Below are positions 39,620-47,661 of a DNA stretch of 64,000 nt, piece after piece. The position numbers were made by a program, and so were the translations under genes. Below the pieces are notes generated by a model that saw only the letters and a list, made by a program, of their open reading frames with translations, searched no databases and was not told the DNA's origin. The stretch is from NCBI GenBank assembly GCA_028821515.1, contig JAPPGA010000029.1:28694-92693 (forward strand), in the 5' to 3' direction. The DNA comes from Gammaproteobacteria bacterium (lineage in GTDB: Bacteria; Pseudomonadota; Gammaproteobacteria; Pseudomonadales; Azotimanducaceae). Each line of letters starts with the position of its first letter. Position 1 is the first letter of the stretch.

Positions 39620-40762
39620 CTAGGGCAGGCATTCCAGCATCCCTTCAAGGTCGCAGACGGTCTGACCTCCGCTCTGCACGAGGTCACTCTGGCGGCACAC
39701 CAGGAACCGCCTGTCAGCCTCGATCAGGTCGGCATTGCGGTTCAGCGATGCAAGATCGTCCCGGCTGGGCCGGCTCGTCAATTTGATTTCGATCGCCCAG
39801 CGTTCTCCCGAGAGTTCCAGGATCAGGTCGATTTCGCGCTGGTCGCTGGTGCGCAGGTAGAAGGCGTTGTGAACCGCCCCCTTGACCTCCAGCGCGCTGA
39901 TCACCTGTTGAATGACATACCCTTCCCAGCTTGCCCCAACCCAAGGCTGGCTCAGCAGCGAGTTGGGGTCTTCGACGTTCAGTATCGAGTGCAGCAGACC
40001 CGTGTCCCGCCAATAGACCTTGGGGCGCTTTACCAGGCGCTTCCTTATGTTCGCGTGAAATGCCTCGAGCCTGCGGAGCAGGAAAGCGCCCACGAGGTAG
40101 TCGACATGGGAGTTTACGGTGTGATAGGACAATCCGAGGCTGTTACCGATCTGACTGGCGTTCCACTCCTGTCCGTGCACGGACGCAAGCATTCGCAGGA
40201 GGCGCAGCATGGTTTGCGGCGTCGCCGCCAGGCCCCAGTTTGGCAGGTCGCGCTGTCTGAGGAGATCGAGATAGTCGCGCTGCCATGCCGGAAACGTTCT
40301 TCCGTTCAGTACTCCGCCATCCGGGAATCCGCCCATCAGCCAATGGCGGTGGCGTTGCGCGTTGGAGTTGAGTTCATCCCATGCGAGCGGGGCGAGTTCG
40401 ACGACGGACAGCCTTCCCGCCAAGGACTCCGAAACGCGCGTCATCAGCGCGGGCGAGACCGAACCCAGTAGCAGAAACCGGCCGGCACGCTGACGATCCC
40501 TGTCGATCTCGCCGCGGAGCCTTGCGAAGACCTCAGGCCATTCCTGTGCTTCGTCGAGTACCAGTAGACCGGGTTCCCGAACGACTTCGTCCCATTGGAC
40601 GTCAAGCCGCAGGCGATCCGATTCCTGCTCCAGGTCGTAGTAGCGTTTGCCGAGCTGACGGGCGAGAGTCGTCTTGCCGGATTGCCGGGGTCCAACGAGA
40701 GCGACGGCAGGATAGTCGCGGAGTCGTTGAGCGATCAGGGGAGAGATCGTGCGCTTGAGCAT
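39620..40762 (-). CDS. AAA ATPase with C-terminal DUF4143 domain
   Basis: Predicted 380 aa. Walker A VGPRQSGKTT (~23-32), LLVLDEAQEWP (Walker B-like, ~66-76), a winged-helix region, and a DUF4143 nuclease-like C-terminus (REIDLILELSGERWAIEIK, the D-E-K pattern of PD-(D/E)XK proteins). Function unclear; these genes are common, scattered accessory genes. The ATG is the first base after the promoter palindrome at 40762-40799 (see separate entry). Confidence 0.88.
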   Translation of the reverse strand: MLKRTISPLIAQRLRDYPAVALVGPRQSGKTTLARQLGKRYYDLEQESDRLRLDVQWDEVVREPGLLVLDEAQEWPEVFARLRGEIDRDRQRAGRFLLLGSVSPALMTRVSESLAGRLSVVELAPLAWDELNSNAQRHRHWLMGGFPDGGVLNGRTFPAWQRDYLDLLRQRDLPNWGLAATPQTMLRLLRMLASVHGQEWNASQIGNSLGLSYHTVNSHVDYLVGAFLLRRLEAFHANIRKRLVKRPKVYWRDTGLLHSILNVEDPNSLLSQPWVGASWEGYVIQQVISALEVKGAVHNAFYLRTSDQREIDLILELSGERWAIEIKLTSRPSRDDLASLNRNADLIEADRRFLVCRQSDLVQSGGQTVCDLEGMLECLP

Positions 40763-40799
40763 TCTTGCATTTTAGAAATACATTTCTATTTTGCAAGAA
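40762..40799 (-). promoter_or_regulatory. Palindrome containing the whole promoter of the DUF4143 ATPase; predicted leaderless transcript
   Basis: Near-perfect AT-rich dyad: outer arms TTCTTGCA (40762-40769) and TGCAAGAA (40792-40799), inner arms AGAAAT and ATTTCT. On the minus strand it contains -35 TTGCAA (40791-40796) and -10 TAAAAT (40769-40774) with 16 bp spacing. The expected transcription start falls at the ATG (40762). Confidence 0.5.
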
Positions 40800-40954
40800 C
40801 AGCCTGGGCGTTTCCCTCGATGGACGGATAGTTCGATCGGAGCGCTGTACGAGCCACTGTCAGTCAAGTATGGTCGTATTGATCCCCGAATCTGGACTAT
40901 ACCCATGAGGTTAGTGGGGACGGATAGAACAACCCGCGTACACAGGAGATCACC

Positions 40955-41857
40955 ATGATATTCGGCTTGCAGACCGGTCAATACAACACGCAGTGGTCCG
41001 ACGTTGTCGCGGTCGCGAAGACGGCGGAAGCGGGTCGCTGGGAAAGCCTGTGGCTTTCTGATCACTTCATGCCGCCCGGGGTAGGTGGACACGGTGGTGC
41101 CCTGGAGGGCTGGACGCTGCTCTCTGCCGTGGCGATGGTCACCGAGCGGGTGCGGCTCGGCATTCTCGCGACCGGAAACACCTACCGAAACCCGGCGCTC
41201 GTGGCAAAGATGGCGACCACCATCGATCACATATCCGGCGGTCGGGTGGAACTGGGACTGGGTGCCGCCTGGTACGAACAGGAACATACCGCCTACGGCT
41301 GGGACTTCCCGTCGCTGCGGGAGCGCAGTGACCGGCTGGAGGAGGCGACGCAGTTGATCCGCCTGCTGCTCACCAAGGACCCGGAGGAATACGTGAACTT
41401 CTCCGGCAAGTACTACCAGTTGAATGACGCGCCCATGTCGCCTCGAACGTCCCAGGACAGGCCGATTCCCATCCTGATCGGGGGCAATGGCGAAAAGCGC
41501 ACCCTGAGGACCTGTGCACGCTATGGCGATACCAGCAACCTGGACTTCTGGCACCCGGGCGGTGTGGAGGTATACAAACAGAAGCAACGGGCGATCGACC
41601 GCCACTGCGAGGACTTTGGGCGCGATCCGGCAGAAATCCGCCGCACGGTCTGCATACCGACCAGGGTGTTCGACAGTGATGAAGAATGGAAGAAATCACC
41701 GGGGCAGCCCTGGTACTGCTGGGGCACCGTCAATGCTCTCCAGGACTATCTTGGCGGCTATATCGAAGCTGGCGCCGACGAGATCATGTTGTGCGGCTTT
41801 GGGGGCAATACGGCTGCCATACAGCGGGTTGACGAAGAGGTTCTGTCGGTCTTCTAG
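40955..41857 (+). CDS. LLM-class F420-dependent oxidoreductase
   Basis: Predicted 300 aa. MIFGLQTGQYNTQWSDVV, SLWLSDHFMPPG, SGGRVELGLGAAWYEQEH and IPILIGGNGEKRTL match the TIGR03560-like subgroup of LLM enzymes annotated as F420-dependent. ATG preceded by AGGAG. Third LLM gene of the window, most distant from the other two. Substrate unknown. Confidence 0.9.
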   Translation: MIFGLQTGQYNTQWSDVVAVAKTAEAGRWESLWLSDHFMPPGVGGHGGALEGWTLLSAVAMVTERVRLGILATGNTYRNPALVAKMATTIDHISGGRVELGLGAAWYEQEHTAYGWDFPSLRERSDRLEEATQLIRLLLTKDPEEYVNFSGKYYQLNDAPMSPRTSQDRPIPILIGGNGEKRTLRTCARYGDTSNLDFWHPGGVEVYKQKQRAIDRHCEDFGRDPAEIRRTVCIPTRVFDSDEEWKKSPGQPWYCWGTVNALQDYLGGYIEAGADEIMLCGFGGNTAAIQRVDEEVLSVF

Positions 41858-41905
41858 CTCTCGTCAAACTGACTTTGCCGTTTCCGCGACTTCCTCGTCC
41901 TTGAC

Positions 41906-43747
41906 GTGTTCCGGTTCCGCGCACGAGCGGCAGCATCGATTGCCGGCCCCGGGTTGCTGGCCCTGTGTACGCACCAGGCGGCTGCGGCCGGTGTCGACTA
42001 CGATGCCCTCGAGTTCCGTCACGGAATTTCGCAAATACCCAACTACGAGCTGAAATATCCGGAGGATTTCGCGCACCTGGATTACGTCAATCCCGCTGCC
42101 CCGAAGGGAGGCGCGCTGTCGCTGGCCTATACCTACAGCATGGTTAGCGCGACACCAACATCCAAACCGCCGGGATTTGGGCTGTCGTACGACTACCTGC
42201 TGGAGCGCGCCGGGGACGAACTTTCCGGCTATTACGGCAGTCTCGCCGAGTCGGTGGCCTTGAGCGCCGACCGGCGCAGCATAGTATTTCGACTGCGGCC
42301 CGAGGCCCGCTGGCACGATGGGAAGCCGATTACGTCTACGGATGTCAAATTCTCGCTGGACACGTTCCGCCAGGACTTCATGGCTTCGGGATGGGGAGGA
42401 GTTCTCGACTGGATTGTCGGGGTCGAGGCGCCGGGTCCGCTGACGGTTGCGGTTCACGGCGACTCCGATGTGGCCAAGCAGGTCCACATCATGGGCTTCA
42501 TCCCGATCGTTCCGGAGCACTACTGGGTCGAACGTGACGTCACCCAGCCGACGCATGAGCCGCCGTTGCAGAGCGGCCCGTATCGAATGACAAGGACATC
42601 CCGGGGCCGGTACTTCGAGTACAGCAGGGTGCCCGATTACTGGGGTCGTGACCTGCCCATCAACCGCGGCAGGTTCAACTTCGACACGATTCGCTACGAG
42701 CGCCATCTCGACGGCGTCGTCGCCCGCGAAGCGCTGCGTGCCGGCATGATCGATGTCTGGACCGAGAGCGACTCCCGCCACTGGTTGTTTTCCTACGACG
42801 TTCCGGCAGTCGAGCGCGGTTGGCTGCGGAAAGGCACCCTCGGTTCGGGGGCCGTACGCGGTGCCCGATGGCGCCTCGCGCTCAACACGCAGCGAAAACC
42901 GTTCGACGATCCCCTGGTGCGGGAAGCCCTGGCCCACGCGTTCGATTTCGAATGGCAGAACCGAGCGCTGCACGGCGGTGAGCGGCGACGCGCCCACAGC
43001 TACTTTGCGGACTCGATGTTCGCCTCATCGGGGTTGCCGGACGCGGGGGAACTGGCGCTGCTCGAACCATACCGGGCGCTGTTGCCTGACGCCGTGTTCA
43101 ACCGGGACTTCTCGTTCCCCCGCTCGGAAGGCATCGGCGTCGACCGCCGGGGCCTGTCAAGGGCTCGGCAACTGCTCGCGGACGCCGGCTACAGGATGCA
43201 GGGCAATGTCCTGGCAGACACGTCGGGCGAGCCTTTCACAATCGAGTTTCTCTGTGCCTCGCCGGTCCATATGCGCACGTTGCTGCCGTACGTGAACGCG
43301 CTCACCGTGCTTGGCATCCAGGCCAGCATCGGGATGGTCGAGACCGTCAGCCTCACCAATCGGCGGCGCAGCGGCGACTTCGACGCCCTTATCCTTCAGG
43401 GCTTCATGGCGGTCCCGCCATCGTGGCAGCTACGGCCTTATTTTCACTCCGCCGCGGATACTTACTGGAACCCGTCCGGCATCGACCATCCCGCGGTCGA
43501 TGCGTTGGTCGATGCGGCTCTGGGGGCTACCGACCTCGACGTGTTCGTGAGTGCCCTGCGCGCGCTCGACCGCGTACTGCTCTGGCACTACTACCAACTC
43601 CCGATCGATGTCCTCGACGATACGCGTATCGTCTACTGGGACAAGTTCGGACGACCCGACCAGCCCGACGAGATGTTCATCGCACCGTTCCCCGACGGCT
43701 GGTGGTTCGACGAGGAGAAGGCACGCCGCATCGACGCGGGACGTTAA
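41906..43747 (+). CDS. YejA-like periplasmic peptide/solute-binding protein (family 5)
   Basis: Predicted 613 aa. A signal-like N-terminus (~MFRFRARAAASIAGPGLLALCTHQAAA). HGISQ..ELKYPEDFAHLDYVNPAAPKGG is diagnostic for YejA; further SBP_bac_5 motifs follow (RLRPEARWHDGKPIT, residues ~130-144). It would deliver peptides or related solutes to an ABC importer, but no permease or ATPase of that type is adjacent. GTG start at 41906 is the only good option. Confidence 0.88.
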   Translation: MFRFRARAAASIAGPGLLALCTHQAAAAGVDYDALEFRHGISQIPNYELKYPEDFAHLDYVNPAAPKGGALSLAYTYSMVSATPTSKPPGFGLSYDYLLERAGDELSGYYGSLAESVALSADRRSIVFRLRPEARWHDGKPITSTDVKFSLDTFRQDFMASGWGGVLDWIVGVEAPGPLTVAVHGDSDVAKQVHIMGFIPIVPEHYWVERDVTQPTHEPPLQSGPYRMTRTSRGRYFEYSRVPDYWGRDLPINRGRFNFDTIRYERHLDGVVAREALRAGMIDVWTESDSRHWLFSYDVPAVERGWLRKGTLGSGAVRGARWRLALNTQRKPFDDPLVREALAHAFDFEWQNRALHGGERRRAHSYFADSMFASSGLPDAGELALLEPYRALLPDAVFNRDFSFPRSEGIGVDRRGLSRARQLLADAGYRMQGNVLADTSGEPFTIEFLCASPVHMRTLLPYVNALTVLGIQASIGMVETVSLTNRRRSGDFDALILQGFMAVPPSWQLRPYFHSAADTYWNPSGIDHPAVDALVDAALGATDLDVFVSALRALDRVLLWHYYQLPIDVLDDTRIVYWDKFGRPDQPDEMFIAPFPDGWWFDEEKARRIDAGR

Positions 43748-43798
43748 CCGAATCGTGTGCTCCGTCATGTCGTCACGGGCCCTTGGAAAGGGGGAATC

Positions 43799-44710
43799 AT
43801 GAGAATCATCGTCAACGGCCAGCAGGCGTTCGGGCGAGCCGTCCTGGAGGCGCTTCTTGACCGCGAAGAGGTCGTAGGCGTGTTCACGGCTCCGGAGGGG
43901 AAGGGCGCTCCTCCGGATCCGCTGAAGGAATGCGCGGTCGAGCGCGGCCTGCCGGTGTTCCAGCCGAAGTCTTTCCGCCGCCCCCGCGTCTGGGAGCAGA
44001 TGCGAGGACTCAAGCCGGACCTGGCGGTCATGGCCTACGTCACGTTGTTCGTCCCCGAAGAAGCGCTCAGCATTCCAACCCTCGGCACCATCCAGTATCA
44101 CCCCTCGCTGCTGCCGATGCACAAGGGGCCGAGTTCGATCAACTGGCCGATCATCTTCGGCGAGACCAGGACGGGCCTGAGCATCTTCTGGCCGGACAAC
44201 GGTCTCGACACCGGCCCGATCCTGCTCCAGAAGGAAGTCGATATTGGCCCGGACGACACCCTGGGCAGCGTCTACTTCAACCACCTGTTCCCGCTCGGTG
44301 TGGACGCCATGATCGAGTCCGTGGACCTCGTGCGCGACGGCAGGGCGCCGAAAATCGAGCAGGATCCCGACGCCGGCAGCTACGAAAGCTGGTGCCGAGC
44401 GGAGCAGGCGGAGATCGACTGGTCCAGGCCCGTGGCCGATGTCTATAACCTGATCCGCGGCTGCAATCCGCAGCCGGGGGCCTGGACGCTGTGCAACGGG
44501 CAGCGGTTGCAGCTATTCGATGCCCGTCGTGGTGGCGAGACTGACGCCCAACCGAGTACGTTGCTGAGCGTCGGCGACAAAGGCGTGGAAGTGGCGGCGG
44601 CTGGCGGCAGCATCGAGGTTCTGCGTGTGCGCCCGAAGGGCAGCGGGAAGATTCCCGCCGACGAGTTCGCCAGGTCCGCGGGCCTCGAACCCGGCGACCT
44701 GCTGGGGTAA
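43799..44710 (+). CDS. Formyltransferase family protein resembling the hydrolase domain of 10-formyl-THF dehydrogenase
   Basis: Predicted 303 aa. Candidate catalytic residues His101 (YHPSLLPMHKG) and Asp137 (GLDTGPILLQ) have the spacing of Fmt/FDH-type formyltransferases; INWPIIFGETRTGLSIFWPDNG and LIRGCNPQPGAWT are closer to the N-terminal domain of ALDH1L than to Fmt. A 10-formyl-THF or other formyl-transfer reaction is likely. ATG at 43799 follows AAAGGGGG. No ALDH domain is attached. Confidence 0.82.
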   Translation: MRIIVNGQQAFGRAVLEALLDREEVVGVFTAPEGKGAPPDPLKECAVERGLPVFQPKSFRRPRVWEQMRGLKPDLAVMAYVTLFVPEEALSIPTLGTIQYHPSLLPMHKGPSSINWPIIFGETRTGLSIFWPDNGLDTGPILLQKEVDIGPDDTLGSVYFNHLFPLGVDAMIESVDLVRDGRAPKIEQDPDAGSYESWCRAEQAEIDWSRPVADVYNLIRGCNPQPGAWTLCNGQRLQLFDARRGGETDAQPSTLLSVGDKGVEVAAAGGSIEVLRVRPKGSGKIPADEFARSAGLEPGDLLG

Positions 44711-44773
44711 CGGGCGGGCGCGGTCCGTCGCATGACCTGCGGGACACTGCATCAGGAGGCCTGGCCAATATCG

Positions 44774-44864
44774 GGTGGGGACGCCACCGATTCGCCTTCA
44801 GGCCGGACAGGGGGACGAGTCAAGCCGGGCTGAAGCCTTCAGCTGGGAGTACGAGGGATACTCC
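44774..44864. repeat. Three consecutive small inverted repeats
   Basis: GGTGG/CCACC (44774-44788, 5-nt loop), GCTGAAG/CTTCAGC (44829-44843, 1-nt centre) and GGAGTA/TACTCC (44846-44864, 7-nt loop). This arrangement resembles REP/BIME-type intergenic repeats or a structured leader. Confidence 0.5.
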
Positions 44865-44969
44865 TCCCATGGGCGACGAGCTGTGCCGCGCCCGGGGGCA
44901 CTGGCTGTGGGGCACTGCAATGCTCCCGGTACGGGTTCAACTTTCCGGTGCCGTTCGCGCCAGCGCATG

Positions 44970-45001
44970 TTCGCGGCTCCGGTCCCAACAGGAGCCGCGA
45001 A
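44970..45001. repeat. Strong hairpin upstream of the cyclophilin gene
   Basis: Perfect 11-bp arms TTCGCGGCTCC and GGAGCCGCGAA with a 10-nt loop. No T-run follows, so not an ordinary intrinsic terminator. Confidence 0.55.
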
Positions 45002-45132
45002 TGGCCTATGCGGGTCGACTCGTTTCGTACATCGCGATCATCGCGATGGGCCCGGGTGCGGCCAGCCGGAATGCTGGTACGCTTACGGCTCCTTGAGCAG
45101 CCTCCATTCACGAAACACCCAGGGGACCCCAG

Positions 45133-45618
45133 ATGGCTGAACAGCAATGGAATGCGCCGCCGGCAATGCAGATCGACGTGTCGAAAAACTACGCTGTCTC
45201 GATCGACACGAACCGTGGCCGCATCGAGCTCGAACTGTATCCGCAGCACGCTCCGCAGACCGTAAACAACTTTGTGTTCCTGGCGGGGCAGGGCTTTTAC
45301 GACGGCGTCACATTTCATCGAGTGATCGCGAATTTCATGATCCAGGGTGGCGACCCGACCGGTACCGGGCGCGGTGGACCCGGGTATCGATTTGCCGATG
45401 AGTGCGACGGGAGTCCGCTGAAACACGAGCGCTGCGTCATTTCGATGGCTAACGCCGGGCCGAATACCAATGGCAGTCAGTTCTTCATCACCCATCTCGC
45501 CACCCCGCACCTGGATGGCATGCACACGGTGTTCGGAAAGGTCACCGGGGGCGAGGACGTGGTGGATGCCATTCAGCAGGGAGACACGATGATCAGCGTC
45601 AGGGTCGCTGGTTCATAG
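45133..45618 (+). CDS. Cyclophilin-type peptidyl-prolyl cis-trans isomerase
   Basis: Predicted 161 aa, whole length a cyclophilin domain: [26 protein letters not shown] and HTVFGKV are conserved catalytic-site segments. No signal peptide, so cytoplasmic. ATG preceded by AGGGGACC. Converges with the ABC exporter gene (15 bp between stops). Confidence 0.93.
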   Translation: MAEQQWNAPPAMQIDVSKNYAVSIDTNRGRIELELYPQHAPQTVNNFVFLAGQGFYDGVTFHRVIANFMIQGGDPTGTGRGGPGYRFADECDGSPLKHERCVISMANAGPNTNGSQFFITHLATPHLDGMHTVFGKVTGGEDVVDAIQQGDTMISVRVAGS

Positions 45619-45633
45619 CGGTCGGTCCACCGG

Positions 45634-47661
45634 TTAGCCCGCCGCGGATGCCGATTGCAGCGTGACGAATCGATGGTAGTGACCGTCCGTGTCCGCCATC
45701 AGCGAGCCGTGGGTGCCTTGCTCCAGGACTCTGCCGTCTTCGAGGAACACGATCTTGTCGGCGTTCGCGATCGTCGACAGCCGGTGCGCGATGATGATCA
45801 CCAGCCGGTCCTTCGCGGCTTCATGCAGCGCCCGGACCAGGTATGACTCGGTCTCCGGGTCTAGCGCCGAGGTTGGCTCGTCCAGGATGAGGACGCTCGC
45901 TGGCTTGATCAGGCCGCGCGCGATGGCGATGCGCTGTTTCTGCCCGACGGAGATCTTGCTGGTCACCGTGCCCAGTCGCGTGTCGTAACCCTCGGGCAGG
46001 GCATCGATGAAGTCGTGCGCCCCGGCAATCCTGGCGGCGCGCTCGACTTCTTCCTGCGTCGCGTCCGGCTTGCCGTAGCGGATGTTGTCGCGGATGGAAT
46101 CGGAGAAGAGTTGTGTCTCCTGGAACACGTAGGACACCTGGTTGCGCAGACTCTTGAGAGAGATCTCGTTGATGTCGCGCCCATCGATACGGATGGTGCC
46201 TGCGCTCGCATCGTGAAATCCCGGGACCAGGTAGGCGAGGCTGGTCTTGCCCGCCCCGGTCGGGCCCACCAGCGCGGTGATATCGCCCACGTCCAGCGTC
46301 AGGTCGACCTCGCGCAACGCCTCGCGGCCGTCGGGATAGGCCATGCTGACGCCGGACATCTCGATGCCGTGATCGATGGAATTCAGCTCCACCCCGTGAC
46401 GTGCCGTTTCGCTCGGCAGGTCCATGAGGAAGAACACCCGGCGGATTCCGGGAATGTCCGCCTGGATGCGGATCCAAAGGTAAGGCAGCGCCGTAACGGC
46501 GCCCGAGAGCCAGGCGTAGTAGTAGAACAGCACGCTGTAGTCGCCGGGTGTCAGCACGCCCTCGATGACCCGGGAACTGATGAAGTAAAACGCGATCAGG
46601 CCCATCAGCCCACCCGCCATTCTGTTGGCGACGCGGTAAAGCATGTGCACCAGCACTTCGGCCCGGAATCGTTTGAACGATTCGTTGCTGTGACCGCGGA
46701 AACGCTGCCGTTCGCGCCTGTTGCCGCCCAGGCTCTGCACCGCCAGCACGTTGCTCATGCCTTCCTCGATGTTACCCGTGGTCACCGACCCCGCCGCCCG
46801 GCTCGCCTGGCTGCGGCGGCGCATGGCGCGCGGGAACGGCAGCATGGCGATGAACTGCAACGGCAGGATGCAGAGGGCCAGCCAGACAATCTCGGGAGCC
46901 TGGCCATAGTTGAAAGACATCACCACGAGCACCAGCGTGCCGGTGAATATGGCGCCGATCGGCGAGGTGATGGTCTGGAGAAAGACATTCTGCAGCGCCG
47001 GGGTGTCATACATGACCCGATACAGGCTGTCGCCGATTTTCTGGTCGTTCAGGAGCGGCAGTGGCAGCGTCTGAATGCGCTCGAACAACTGTGACCGCAG
47101 CAGGTGGTTGAGCGCCTGGCTGAGGCGCAGCTGGATGCGAAACTCGATGAAGCCAACCAGGCCGGCAAATTTGCTGAACGCCGCGTTCGCCTCGTTCTCG
47201 GTCTGCGTCGCCGTATCGTGGCCCTGGGCCATCCCCGCATCGACCTGGTCGTTGGCGTCGCCGGATGACCCGAAGCCGCCGATCAGCAATACCATCGCGA
47301 CGCCCAGGCACAGCACCCACACCATCATCTCGAACGGCGTCCGGCCATCCAGGAACTCGACAAACGGCCTGAAGTACGGGGGAAATGCACTGGGGGCGAC
47401 GGCCTTCTGCAGGATCACGTTGTCGATGACGATCTTGATCGGCCAGGGCAGGACCAGCGGCGTCATCAGCGACATGCCAAAGAGCGCGAACTTGGCGCTG
47501 TACCGATAGGGGAAATACCTGATGTAGGTCAGCGCCCTCCCGATGATGCGGCAGGTATCGCGGAAATTGAGGTCCGTATCGAGGTCCAGCGTGCTGGCCG
47601 CTGCATCCAGCGACTGCTCATGTGCCTCCAGCTCCTTGCCGATGACGACGGACTCGCTCAC
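45634..47661 (-). CDS. ABC exporter subunit (TMD-NBD half-transporter)
   Basis: Predicted 675 aa. TM region in ~50-360, NBD from ~420: GPTGAGKTS (Walker A ~467), ISVGQKQR (signature, ISVGQ in place of LSGGQ), VLILDEPTSALD. Coupled to the upstream partner by a GTGA overlap at 47658-47661, so the two are likely a heterodimeric exporter. Substrate unknown. Confidence 0.9.
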   Translation of the reverse strand: MSESVVIGKELEAHEQSLDAAASTLDLDTDLNFRDTCRIIGRALTYIRYFPYRYSAKFALFGMSLMTPLVLPWPIKIVIDNVILQKAVAPSAFPPYFRPFVEFLDGRTPFEMMVWVLCLGVAMVLLIGGFGSSGDANDQVDAGMAQGHDTATQTENEANAAFSKFAGLVGFIEFRIQLRLSQALNHLLRSQLFERIQTLPLPLLNDQKIGDSLYRVMYDTPALQNVFLQTITSPIGAIFTGTLVLVVMSFNYGQAPEIVWLALCILPLQFIAMLPFPRAMRRRSQASRAAGSVTTGNIEEGMSNVLAVQSLGGNRRERQRFRGHSNESFKRFRAEVLVHMLYRVANRMAGGLMGLIAFYFISSRVIEGVLTPGDYSVLFYYYAWLSGAVTALPYLWIRIQADIPGIRRVFFLMDLPSETARHGVELNSIDHGIEMSGVSMAYPDGREALREVDLTLDVGDITALVGPTGAGKTSLAYLVPGFHDASAGTIRIDGRDINEISLKSLRNQVSYVFQETQLFSDSIRDNIRYGKPDATQEEVERAARIAGAHDFIDALPEGYDTRLGTVTSKISVGQKQRIAIARGLIKPASVLILDEPTSALDPETESYLVRALHEAAKDRLVIIIAHRLSTIANADKIVFLEDGRVLEQGTHGSLMADTDGHYHRFVTLQSASAAG

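Larger units (their letters stand above)
44711..45132. other. Gap with a cluster of inverted repeats
   Basis: About 420 bp before the cyclophilin gene, without a supportable gene. Four inverted repeats lie in it: 44774-44788, 44829-44843, 44846-44864 and 44970-45001. The AGCCTTCAGC block at 44834-44843 is shared with repeat copy A in glcE. Confidence 0.55.
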
